Origin: Tildeniella nuda ZEHNDER 1965/U140
GTDB lineage: Bacteria > Cyanobacteriota > Cyanobacteriia > Leptolyngbyales > Leptolyngbyaceae
DNA: 64,000 nt
NCBI GenBank assembly: GCA_019358895.1
Contig: JAHHIG010000003.1
Coordinates: 62,001 to 126,000 of the forward strand
Direction: 5' to 3'
Under the pieces are notes generated by a model. That model had not been told where the DNA came from. It did no database searches and saw only the letters and a program-made list of their open reading frames with translations. Positions 18,382 to 25,889 of the stretch are shown piece after piece (the first letter of the stretch is position 1; every line of letters starts with the position of its first letter). The position numbers and the translations under genes were made by a program.

Positions 18382-18801
18382 ATGAAGCGCGTCATGTTCG
18401 TTTGCAAGAAGAACTCTGCCCGATCGCAAATGGCAGAGGGGTTTGCCAAAACATTTGGTGCAGGAGCCATCAATGTGACTAGCTCTGGGCTGGAAGCCAG
18501 TCAAATCAATCCAGGGGCGATCGCCGCCATGAACGCAGTTGGCATCGATATCACAAACCAGGTTTCAAAGCCATTGAGCGACTTCAAACCAGACGATTTT
18601 GACATCGTGATTTCGCTGTGCGGTTGTGGTGTGAACTTGCCAACCGAATGGGTGTTGCGAGAGGTCTTTGAAGATTGGCAATTAGACGATCCGGCAGAGC
18701 AACCAGAAAGCTTTCCTAGAGTGCGCGATGAGGTGAAAGAGCGCGTGGTGAAGCTGATAGCCACACTAACTTCAACATCTGCCGATCAGCCTGCGGGTTG
18801 A
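18382..18801 (+). CDS. arsC: Arsenate reductase, Synechocystis type
   Basis: 139 residues from the ATG at 18382, with GCAGGAG at 18366-18372. A low-molecular-weight phosphatase fold: the P-loop is C8-KKNSARS, and the pair Cys80/Cys82 sits in ISLCGCGVNLP. This C8/C80/C82 arrangement matches the Synechocystis enzyme, which reduces arsenate to arsenite using glutathione and glutaredoxin. Arsenite is then exported by the Acr3 pump encoded 72 bp downstream. An ArsR-type operator lies just upstream. Confidence 0.94.
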   Translation: MKRVMFVCKKNSARSQMAEGFAKTFGAGAINVTSSGLEASQINPGAIAAMNAVGIDITNQVSKPLSDFKPDDFDIVISLCGCGVNLPTEWVLREVFEDWQLDDPAEQPESFPRVRDEVKERVVKLIATLTSTSADQPAG

Positions 18802-18873
18802 GCCGATCGATATTACCTGATCGGTTTTCACCATCGTCATCACACAGCCACGAATTATTCTATTGAGGCATCT

Positions 18874-19956
18874 ATGAGGCAGGCAGCTTCTCAACCGCAA
18901 CCCCTTGCAAAACAACTATCATTCCTCGATCGCTTCCTGACTCTGTGGATCTTTCTGGCAATGGCGATCGGAGTTGCGATCGGCTACTTCGTTCCATCTG
19001 TTGATGCGTTGATTAATCAGTTTCAGGTGGGAACGACAAATATTCCCATTGCGATCGGCTTGATTTTGATGATGTATCCACCGTTAGCAAAGGTGCGCTA
19101 CGAAGAGTTAGGCGATGTGTTTCGTAACGGCAAGATCTTAGGCTTATCTTTGCTTCAGAACTGGGCGATCGGTCCGATCCTGATGTTTCTGTTAGCAATC
19201 ACCTTCCTGCGTGGCTACCCGGAATACATGGTGGGACTCATTCTCATTGGGTTAGCCCGTTGCATTGCAATGGTTGTCGTATGGAGTGACCTGGCGCGAG
19301 GCAATACAGAATACACGGCTGGTTTAGTTGCCTTCAACAGCATTTTTCAAGTCATCTTCTACAGCCCCTTTGCCTGGTTTTTTATCACTATCTTGCCGCC
19401 GCTGTTTGGCTTACAGGGCAGTACAGTGAATGTGAGCATTGCCGAAATTGCCAAAAGCGTGTTCATTTATCTTGGTATTCCTTTTCTGGCTGGCTATTTC
19501 ACCCGGTTCTTTTTGGTGAAGGCGAAAGGGAGAACCTGGTATCACGAGGAGTTTGTACCCAGAATTAGTCCCATCACCCTGATTGCCTTGCTGTTTACGA
19601 TCGTCGTCATGTTCAGCCTCAAAGGAAATTTGATTGTGCAAATTCCGCTGGATGTGGTGCGAATTGCTATCCCGATGATCATTTACTTCGTGCTGATGTT
19701 TTTGACCAGCTTTTACATGGCGTGGCGCATTAAGGCAAATTATGCCCAGGCTGCAAGCGTCGCGTTTACCGCTGCTGGCAACAATTTTGAACTGGCGATC
19801 GCGGTTGCCATTTCAGTCTTTGGCATTAATTCGGGTGCGGCATTTGCGGCTGTAGTAGGACCGCTTGTGGAAGTGCCCGTGCTCATTGGTCTGGTGAATG
19901 TGGCGTTCTGGTTGGAGAAACGCTATTTTCCGGAGAAGGCGGCACAATCCCTCTAG
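18874..19956 (+). CDS. acr3: Arsenite efflux transporter, ACR3 family
   Basis: 360 residues and about ten hydrophobic segments. The N-terminal start [27 protein letters not shown] is characteristic of Acr3. [22 protein letters not shown] contains the cysteine needed for As(III) transport in Acr3, and [18 protein letters not shown] is the conserved second half. It expels arsenite across the plasma membrane. It is followed 22 bp later by the phosphatase-like gene, so the two are probably co-transcribed. Confidence 0.95.
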   Translation: MRQAASQPQPLAKQLSFLDRFLTLWIFLAMAIGVAIGYFVPSVDALINQFQVGTTNIPIAIGLILMMYPPLAKVRYEELGDVFRNGKILGLSLLQNWAIGPILMFLLAITFLRGYPEYMVGLILIGLARCIAMVVVWSDLARGNTEYTAGLVAFNSIFQVIFYSPFAWFFITILPPLFGLQGSTVNVSIAEIAKSVFIYLGIPFLAGYFTRFFLVKAKGRTWYHEEFVPRISPITLIALLFTIVVMFSLKGNLIVQIPLDVVRIAIPMIIYFVLMFLTSFYMAWRIKANYAQAASVAFTAAGNNFELAIAVAISVFGINSGAAFAAVVGPLVEVPVLIGLVNVAFWLEKRYFPEKAAQSL

Positions 19957-19978
19957 TTTTGATGGAAGGTTGAAACCA

Positions 19979-20455
19979 ATGGAACAGCAAGTGATTCAAC
20001 CCATTGCAGAGAATGTTTGGTGGGTACTTCCCGGTAAACTGGCAGGCATTCGCAAACCCACAGCAGACGAGCTTCCAGCGTTGCAAGCAAGTGGCATTGG
20101 CGCGATCGTATCTGTACTGGACGATCCATCTAACCTGGATGTGTATGAACAGGCTGACATTCCTTGCCTGTGGCTACCCACTAAAGGCGGCACCGCACCC
20201 AGTCAGGAACAAATTCAGGATGTACAAACTTTTATTGACCAACAAAATTATCTGGGTAATGGGGTTGCTATTCATTGCACGAACGGCAAACGGCGAACAG
20301 GGACGATGCTCGCGGCGTACTTGATTCAATCTGGTTTATCTTACGACGAGGCAATGCAAACCATTGCGATCGCAAACCCCGATCTCGAATTGCGAGAGGC
20401 ACAGACGACTTTTCTACGAGCGTTAGCAGGAGCATCATCACGTGAAAACGTTTGA
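19979..20455 (+). CDS. Cys-based protein phosphatase-like protein (PTP/DSP fold) in the ars operon
   Basis: 158 residues from the ATG at 19979, with GGAAGG at 19964-19969. The motif [19 protein letters not shown] is the CX5R phosphatase loop (C-T-N-G-K-R-R-T), with the usual His before Cys and Thr after Arg. [24 protein letters not shown] resembles the N-terminal part of cyanobacterial and archaeal dual-specificity phosphatases. A candidate general-acid Asp is not obvious. It could dephosphorylate proteins or reduce an arsenic species using the P-loop cysteine; the latter is speculation from context. Its stop overlaps the arsH start by 14 bp. Confidence 0.85.
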   Translation: MEQQVIQPIAENVWWVLPGKLAGIRKPTADELPALQASGIGAIVSVLDDPSNLDVYEQADIPCLWLPTKGGTAPSQEQIQDVQTFIDQQNYLGNGVAIHCTNGKRRTGTMLAAYLIQSGLSYDEAMQTIAIANPDLELREAQTTFLRALAGASSRENV

Positions 20456-21140
20456 TCATCCCCCTCGCGTTTTGTTTTTGTATGGTTCGTTGCGCGATCG
20501 CTCCTACAGTCGTCTGGTGGCAGAGGAAGCCGCCCGCATCATGCTGGAATTTGGGGCAGAGGTGAAGTTTTTTGACCCACGTGAGTTGCCCATCTACGGC
20601 AGTGTGTCTGATACCCATCCTAAAGTGCAGGAGTTGCGAGACTTGAGCCTGTGGTCGGAAGGGCAAGTTTGGTGTAGCCCAGAACTGCACGGGCAAATCT
20701 CCGGCATTATGAAAAATCAGATTGATTGGATTCCGTTGAGTATTGGAGCAGTGCGCCCCACACAAGGCAGAACCTTAGCCGTAATGCAAGTAAGCGGTGG
20801 TTCTCAATCGTTCAATGCAGTTAACACGTTGCGACTTTTGGGGCGGTGGATGCGGATGTTCACCATTCCCAATCAATCGTCTGTAGCAAAGGCATATCAA
20901 GAGTTCAATCAGGACGGTACGATGAAGGATTCGCCCTACCGCGATCGCGTGGTTGACGTGATGGAAGAACTTTACAAGTTCACTCTGCTACTGCGTGAAC
21001 AAGTAGATTACCTGACCGATCGCTACAGTGAGCGCAAAGAACAGTCAGCCAAACGTATCCTTGAGGTCACCAGTCGCGCACTTGCTACTGATTCTAGCCA
21101 AACGAATGAACCGCTCCTCACTCAACAAAGCAAGGTCTGA
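20442..21140 (+). CDS. arsH: ArsH NADPH-dependent FMN reductase
   Basis: 232 residues. A flavodoxin-like fold with the FMN phosphate loop [22 protein letters not shown], then [14 protein letters not shown] and [22 protein letters not shown]. The segment [28 protein letters not shown] is diagnostic of ArsH. ArsH oxidises trivalent organoarsenicals and reduces quinones or metals in various bacteria. It is the last gene of the ars set and overlaps the phosphatase gene, implying translational coupling. Confidence 0.95.
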   Translation: MKTFDHPPRVLFLYGSLRDRSYSRLVAEEAARIMLEFGAEVKFFDPRELPIYGSVSDTHPKVQELRDLSLWSEGQVWCSPELHGQISGIMKNQIDWIPLSIGAVRPTQGRTLAVMQVSGGSQSFNAVNTLRLLGRWMRMFTIPNQSSVAKAYQEFNQDGTMKDSPYRDRVVDVMEELYKFTLLLREQVDYLTDRYSERKEQSAKRILEVTSRALATDSSQTNEPLLTQQSKV

Positions 21141-21165
21141 TTTTAAGGTGTTCATACACTAAAGG

Positions 21166-21411
21166 TCACTCATCTGGTAGGGCTAAAATCTCATCTTCAA
21201 TGAGTGCTGGTAGGTCTTCGGTGTGGACGTGCAAATGAGTCACTGCACCTGTGAGTTCAGCGAGAATGTCTCCTTTTTGATCATCCGTTAGGCTGGAAAG
21301 CTTGAGCTGAGTGAGCAAAAACAATACCTTTTCACATTCTTCACCAAGTTCATTCAGCAATGTAGAAAGGGTTGGGTTGACGTTTATGGATTGTTCGATT
21401 TTAGAAATCAT
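21166..21411 (-). CDS. Small acidic helical hypothetical protein
   Basis: 81 residues, Leu/Glu rich: MISKIEQSINVNPTLSTLLN, then helical segments ending IEDEILALPDE. The ATG overlaps the stop of the upstream 63-residue gene by 4 bp (ATGA), so the two are likely translated together. No domain recognised. With the Phd-like antitoxin 220 bp upstream it could be part of a small conflict-type module, but it has no toxin signature. Confidence 0.6.
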   Translation of the reverse strand: MISKIEQSINVNPTLSTLLNELGEECEKVLFLLTQLKLSSLTDDQKGDILAELTGAVTHLHVHTEDLPALIEDEILALPDE

Positions 21412-21599
21412 GTGCCTCGCCTCAATCGTTTTTCTGCTCTCGCTAGACTTTTCTCTAAACCTGCAATTTCTTTACGCCAGTATTTGATGAGATTTTCATC
21501 GGGAACTGGCTTTTCTGCCTCACTGGCAATTTTCTGGTGGTGATTTTCAATTTGCCATCGAATGCTGTCAACTGATTTGCGAAATTTCTTTTTTGACAA
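21408..21599 (-). CDS. Small basic coiled-coil hypothetical protein, TTG start
   Basis: 63 residues starting from TTG at 21599 with AAAGGA about 9 bases upstream. It is very Lys/Arg rich: MSKKKFRKSVDSIRWQIENH, then a helix AGLEKSLARAEKRLRRG. The basic charge contrasts with the acidic downstream partner, as often seen in interacting pairs. No family recognised. It follows the antitoxin-like gene by 31 bp. Confidence 0.55.
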   Translation of the reverse strand: MSKKKFRKSVDSIRWQIENHHQKIASEAEKPVPDENLIKYWRKEIAGLEKSLARAEKRLRRGT

Positions 21600-21630
21600 T
21601 GCTCTATCCTTTTGCCTCGACTCTCCGTTT

Positions 21631-21807
21631 TTAACTAAGGCGATGTTTCATTGTTTTCAGGCTAATCGGCGTTTCATCTCGACGTGCAGCAACGACGGTT
21701 AGATCGTGCAAATCTTCGAGTAATTGCTCGTACTGTTCAATCGAGAGAACGACTGCCGTTTTGTTGCCGTCGGCATCGACGATGTAGTGTGCTTGTGAAA
21801 GGCTCAT
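21631..21807 (-). CDS. Phd/YefM-like antitoxin (orphan)
   Basis: A 58-residue gene found by reading the minus strand: ATG at 21807, stop TAA at 21633-21631, with AAGGAG about 11 bases before the start. The protein (MSLSQAHYIVDADGNKTAVV, then LSIEQYEQLLEDLHDLTVVA) has the short beta-strand/VLSIEQYEQLLEDL pattern of the prevent-host-death antitoxin fold. No RelE, ParE or Doc toxin follows; the next genes are the basic/acidic pair at 21599-21166. It may be an orphan, or those genes may stand in the toxin position. Confidence 0.7.
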   Translation of the reverse strand: MSLSQAHYIVDADGNKTAVVLSIEQYEQLLEDLHDLTVVAARRDETPISLKTMKHRLS

Positions 21808-21878
21808 GGCTCACGGTTCTCCTTGATGGGTGCTGCTTTCATGATGCTCAATTTTTACCTTCTAGAACTGACGGAAAA

Positions 21879-21937
21879 ATCCCCGACTTCTACAACGGGC
21901 AGGCTTGATTGCTTCGTTTTAATCAGAAGTCGGGGAT
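21879..21937. terminator. Long stem-loop, repeat-type terminator
   Basis: ATCCCCGACTTCT (21879-21891) pairs perfectly with AGAAGTCGGGGAT (21925-21937). The right arm contributes the last codons of the TIR-STAND gene (LRSPTSD). This AAGTCGGGGAT hairpin is a common dispersed cyanobacterial repeat and probably ends that transcript. Confidence 0.7.
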
Positions 21938-24804
21938 CTAAGCCCCTCGTGCTCAATTTCCACCTTCAATGCCTCACAATCTTTGACCAGAGGAATGCCT
22001 AACTCGATCGCAAGTGCCAACGCTGCATCGCAATACTCGCGCGCCCGATCGGGCTGACCTGTTTTGTGATGGAGTTCTGCAAACCTCAAGCAGGCTTCCG
22101 CTTCATTTGCTCTGTCGCCCAGCGCTTTGAAAATCTCCAGGGATGCTTGTAAGTGGGGTTGAGCGTCTGTATACTGCTCAAGCTTGAGCAACGTTGCGCC
22201 CCAATAAACCAGTGCACTACCTTCGCCCTGCCGATTGCCAATCTCGCGTCTAATAATTAAACTTTGCTGCTGGTACTCGATCGCTTGCGGATAGTTGCCC
22301 AGAGCATCATAAGCAATACCCAGACTGCCTAAGTCCTGCGCTTCCCCTAAGCGATCGCCAATTTCTCGGCTAATAACTAAAGCTTGCTGATGAGACTCGA
22401 TCGCTTGCGGGTAGTTGCCCAGGGATTGATAAGCATTGCCCAGATTGCCCAGTGCAGCGCCTTCGCCGTGACGATCGCCAATTTCGCGGGCAATGGTCAA
22501 CTGTTGCTGATGGGACTCGATCGCCTGTGGGTAGTTGCCTAGAGAATCGTAAGTAAGTCCCAGATTGCCCAGTGCAGCCATTTCTCCGTGGCGATCGCCA
22601 ATTTCGCGGGCAATGGTCAACTGTTGCTGATGGGACTCGATCGCCTGCGGGTAGTTGCCCAAAGAGCGGTAAGCATTTCCCAGAGTGCCCAGTGCAGCCA
22701 TTTCTCCGTAGCAATCGCCAATTTCTCGTGCGATTGTTGCACTTCGCTGGTGATATTCAATTGCTTGAGCATAGTTGCTCAGATTTTTAGCAGCATTGCC
22801 TAGCATTCTTAAGCAAATAAGTTCTGTGCGCGGCGCGGCTTTACCTAAAAGCCGACTGGCAAGGGCAATCATTTCCTGGTAGCAGTTCCAGGTGAGTAGT
22901 TGAACGCGAAATTCCTGCTTGTGAATGATGTTGCTAGCGGCTGTCCAGTCCTCTAGTTCGCAGAAGTGGTGGAATGCCTCCAGGGAGCCGCGTAGGGTTT
23001 CCAGATTCGGGGCATCGAGGGCAGGTTCGTAGGCGGTCTGCCAGAGGTGAGCGGCGGTGCGGTGGGCATCGTTCCAGGCGGTAGGGGCAGCTTGCATGCG
23101 ATCGCCTGCCACGCGCCGGATCAGGTTGTGTTGGCGCAGGAGGGGCACGGCATGGTTGGTGCCTACGTCCAATTCTTCCTCTGCCAGGTTGTGAGACTTC
23201 AGCACCTCCAGGGCATTCCACTGACGGTCTTCGGGCAGGTCTGCCAGCATTGCCAGCCAGAAGGTTTCGGGCACCGGACGACGATAGACGGCGCTGCGGC
23301 AGAGCAGGTTGCGGGCATCCACAGGTAAGCGCTGCAAGGATTGCTCGACTCGCTGCATGACGCGGAGTTGCAGGGCGCGCGGGGCATTGCGTCGGTGGGG
23401 TCGATCGCGCTCCAGGGCATCAAATTCTGCCTGGTAGCGCTGCCAGTATTGGAGAACATTGCCGTGAAAGGGGCGATCGAGAATGTCTTTGGCAATCACC
23501 TGGAGGACGAGGGGATGTCCGGCGTACAGTTTGCCGAGCCGTTTCAGGTAGTCGATCGCGATCGCATCTGGCTCCAGCCCATTTTTCTGAAAGATCTCTA
23601 GCTGTTCGGTCTCGCTGAGTCCGTCCAACTCCTGACGGTGCCAGCAACGGGGATAGCGATCGGCGGCAATCTCCAGCGCTTCGGGTAATGCCTGGGAGGT
23701 GAGGATGAACTGACTCTGGCAGTCGTCTCCTGCCAGCAGTTGCTGGAAGAAAGACAGCCATAGCTCGTCCTTAAAGGTCGTCCAGCCTTGTTCGTCGTCG
23801 CCTTCCAGCAGCATTTCGAGGGAGTCGATCTGCACCAGGTAGGGCGTGGTGCGCAAAATTTGCAGCAGACGCGCCAGCAACCGCTGGGGATCTTTCTGGT
23901 CGTCGGGAGTGGTGGAGTGTCCGAGTTTGGGCAGCAGGGTCGTGGCGGCGGTGATGAAGTCGTGGGGGAGGGCGCGATCGTCGAAGTTAAGGCGGGTGAA
24001 ATGGGGAGTGGGGAGTGGGGAGTGGGGAGTGGGGGATGAGGAGGGGGCAGGGGGGGCGGAGGGAGAGGGGGGAGCAGGGGAGAGGTGATCAACCACTAAG
24101 CGTTCGGCGAGGGCGGTTTTGCCGATGCCTGTGATGCCGATGATGGCGAGGATGCGGAGGGGGGTGCGGAGTTTTTGGGTGAGGGTGGCGATGAGGGGGT
24201 GGCGACCGACCCAGGTGGATGCGTCGTAGGTGGAGAGGGATGGGGGGATGGGGTGTGGGGTGTGGGGTGTGGGGTGTGGGGGAAGGGGAGCGGAGGAGGC
24301 AGGGGGTGCGGAGGGGGATTTGAGGGAGGGGATGAGGGTGCGGAGGTGTTGGGTGATGTGGAGGAATGCCTCGTCGCGGCTGTCCCAACGAGTGATGGGG
24401 GTTTGGTTGTGAGGGAGGGGTTGGAGGGTGCCGAAGGGGGCGCTTTGCCAGTCTACGGGGCGGAGGAGGATGGGGATGACGCAGGTTTTTGCGGCAGTGT
24501 GGCGGGTCATTGCCTGACCGACGATGTTCCAGTGGTCATCGGAGGCAAGGAAGTCGGGGCTGATGAGGAGCAGGATGATGTGGGCGGCGTTGAAACGATC
24601 GCTGATCTCGCTGGCACGATCGCTCCCGGCGGTAAGTTGGCGATCGCACCAGTCAGCGATGACACCTTCGCGTTTCAGCAGGCTCAGGTGCTTGCCCAAT
24701 TCGTCTCTCAAGGCTTCGTCCTGCGGTGCGTAGGAGACAAAAACTTCAATGGCTTCGGGCTGGGGATGCGTCACGGTGGATGACCAGTGAATCTCTCTGT
24801 TCAT
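21919..24804 (-). CDS. TIR domain-STAND NTPase-TPR protein
   Basis: 961 residues from the ATG at 24804 (MNREIHWSSTV). The open frame continues 50 codons upstream through repeat DNA, which I exclude. TIR domain about 18-160 (EVFVSYAPQDEALRDELGKHL, VIPILLRPVDW); NTPase with Walker A GITGIGKT (223-230) and Walker B YLVQIDSLEML; a winged-helix-like region with LLCRSAVYRR; then at least six TPR units of about 40 residues (GNYPQAIESHQQQLTIAREIG). This is the architecture of cyanobacterial NLR-like sensors. The TPRs would sense a ligand, the NTPase oligomerises, and TIR may act as NADase or signalling module. The usual TIR Glu after the DFLxSD segment appears absent. Pro/Ser/His-rich linkers (163-190, 242-268) are encoded by heptamer repeats. 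Confidence 0.9.
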   Translation of the reverse strand: MNREIHWSSTVTHPQPEAIEVFVSYAPQDEALRDELGKHLSLLKREGVIADWCDRQLTAGSDRASEISDRFNAAHIILLLISPDFLASDDHWNIVGQAMTRHTAAKTCVIPILLRPVDWQSAPFGTLQPLPHNQTPITRWDSRDEAFLHITQHLRTLIPSLKSPSAPPASSAPLPPHPTPHTPHPIPPSLSTYDASTWVGRHPLIATLTQKLRTPLRILAIIGITGIGKTALAERLVVDHLSPAPPSPSAPPAPSSSPTPHSPLPTPHFTRLNFDDRALPHDFITAATTLLPKLGHSTTPDDQKDPQRLLARLLQILRTTPYLVQIDSLEMLLEGDDEQGWTTFKDELWLSFFQQLLAGDDCQSQFILTSQALPEALEIAADRYPRCWHRQELDGLSETEQLEIFQKNGLEPDAIAIDYLKRLGKLYAGHPLVLQVIAKDILDRPFHGNVLQYWQRYQAEFDALERDRPHRRNAPRALQLRVMQRVEQSLQRLPVDARNLLCRSAVYRRPVPETFWLAMLADLPEDRQWNALEVLKSHNLAEEELDVGTNHAVPLLRQHNLIRRVAGDRMQAAPTAWNDAHRTAAHLWQTAYEPALDAPNLETLRGSLEAFHHFCELEDWTAASNIIHKQEFRVQLLTWNCYQEMIALASRLLGKAAPRTELICLRMLGNAAKNLSNYAQAIEYHQRSATIAREIGDCYGEMAALGTLGNAYRSLGNYPQAIESHQQQLTIAREIGDRHGEMAALGNLGLTYDSLGNYPQAIESHQQQLTIAREIGDRHGEGAALGNLGNAYQSLGNYPQAIESHQQALVISREIGDRLGEAQDLGSLGIAYDALGNYPQAIEYQQQSLIIRREIGNRQGEGSALVYWGATLLKLEQYTDAQPHLQASLEIFKALGDRANEAEACLRFAELHHKTGQPDRAREYCDAALALAIELGIPLVKDCEALKVEIEHEGLRSPTSD
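24003..24034. repeat. Heptamer repeat inside the TIR-STAND coding region (GGGGAGT units)
   Basis: Four exact GGGGAGT units (24003-24030) plus a degenerate one lie within the STAND gene, encoding part of the Pro/Ser/Thr-rich stretch just after Walker A. Unit length is not a multiple of three. Confidence 0.92.
24254..24281. repeat. Heptamer repeat inside the TIR-STAND coding region (TGTGGGG units)
   Basis: Four exact TGTGGGG units encode the HPTPHTPHP linker between the TIR and NTPase domains. This is the same unit, reversed, as the long array at 51297. Confidence 0.92.
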
Positions 24805-24933
24805 CACTATAATCGCGTGGGTTGGCAAGTGGTAGGAAAGGTGTTGCTGGGGAAGGAGGGTGTGGGGTGTAGGGTGTGGGGTGTGGGAGATGCGAATGAT
24901 CGATCGCTGAGGGAGAGCGATCGTGTTTTTGGC

Positions 24934-24963
24934 TGTAGAGACGTGACATGTCACGTCTCTACA
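24934..24963. repeat. Perfect 30-bp palindrome upstream of the TIR-STAND gene
   Basis: The half-site TGTAGAGACGTGACA is followed directly by its exact reverse complement. GTAGAGACGT-type palindromes are widely dispersed in cyanobacterial genomes. It lies about 130 bp upstream of the TIR-STAND start, so it could affect that promoter or simply be a repeat copy. Confidence 0.85.
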
Positions 24964-25135
24964 AATGGGTTCAATGTCACTACAGATTGATCTAGCTGGG
25001 TGGATTCTGACTTGAACAAGATGCTTCGACTTCTGAGGTGCAATGTTCTGATTTTGAATGGGAGCGATCGCCCTCTGAGGTAACCAGGTCTAAGAAAAAC
25101 TTAGAGCATTCTTGCTTAAAGTCGCAATTTTCTTA

Positions 25136-25471
25136 TCTCAAACAGGAATGTTCTCGTTTCAAATAGGAGTGTTCTCACTTCAAGTAGGAACGTTGCCGTT
25201 TGAAACAGGAATGGTCTTATCCTAAACAGGAGTGTTCTTGTTCCGAACAGAACCGTCCCCCTTTGAAACAGCAACGGTTTCACTTTAGAAGGGAGTGTTC
25301 TCGTTTCAAACAGGAATGGTCTCACTTTAAGTAAGAACGTTGCTATCTAAAACAAGAATGGTCTTATCCCAAACAGGAGTGCTTTTATTCCGAACAGAAT
25401 CGTTTCCGTTCGAGACAGGAATGATCTCACTGCAAGCAGAAATGGTCTCACTTCCAGTAGGGACGTTGCAA
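25136..25471. repeat. 21-bp tandem repeat, 16 diverged copies without indels
   Basis: Sixteen consecutive 21-bp units with consensus close to TTTCAAACAGGAATGGTCTCA. Units 2-7 correspond one-to-one with units 9-14, showing an older seven-unit (147-bp) duplication. On the plus strand each unit reads as a heptapeptide like FQTGMVS, but units 5, 8 and 10 contain stop codons, so no protein is claimed. An extra degenerate unit may precede (25115-25135). It lies between the TIR-STAND promoter region and ftrV. Confidence 0.92.
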
Positions 25472-25557
25472 CACTCCTCACCTTCCCTGAGTTCGCATAG
25501 ACGGGACTTGGTGCTTATAGCTGCGGTTTTCTCCATTAGACACCGTTCAAACAACCG

Positions 25558-25797
25558 CTAAATCTGCTCTAGCTCGTTTTGGTGAAAATGTGCCCGAAAT
25601 TTTTTATCAAACTTGATCAGATAAGGCAGATTGGCGCTGATTGGTTTACCGTTCAGCTCTCGAATCACCTGAAGCACCTCCCCTTCCTGCCCCTTCAAGT
25701 CGAAGGGGTTGTTGCGATGATCCGGGTGATGATACACGATGACAGATGCTGCCACACGGACGCGACTTCCAGCCGGAAACGTTTCACCAACTTGCAT
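25558..25797 (-). CDS. ftrV: Ferredoxin-thioredoxin reductase, variable (alpha) subunit
   Basis: 79 residues: MQVGETFPAGSRVRVAASVIVYHHPDHRNNPFDLKGQEGEV, then PISANLPYLIKFDKKFRAHFHQNELE. This matches the small SH3-like variable chain of FTR, which clamps the catalytic FtrC subunit with its 4Fe-4S cluster. The heterodimer transfers electrons from photosynthetic ferredoxin to thioredoxin in the light. ftrC is not in this window. The length is typical. The gene follows the PP2C gene on the same strand by about 90 bp and may be read with it. Confidence 0.95.
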   Translation of the reverse strand: MQVGETFPAGSRVRVAASVIVYHHPDHRNNPFDLKGQEGEVLQVIRELNGKPISANLPYLIKFDKKFRAHFHQNELEQI

Positions 25798-25889
25798 AAC
25801 TCAGACTTCCTGTATAACAGCCGTCTCCGCTGTCAGTACAATTCAATGCTTTAGACGATGCTTTATCTTTGCATAAGACTGTACCCTTC

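Noticed and set aside
24805-24954. N-terminal extension of the TIR-STAND protein
   Set aside because: It runs through a 30-bp palindrome and CCCCACAC repeats; the TIR domain begins soon after the ATG at 24804.
25136-25471. CRISPR array
   Set aside because: Units are contiguous with no unique spacers and no cas genes nearby; it is a direct tandem repeat.
25116-25561. Overlapping frames with heptapeptide repeats over the 21-bp array
   Set aside because: Frames on either strand are broken by stops or a frame change; they reflect repeat structure.
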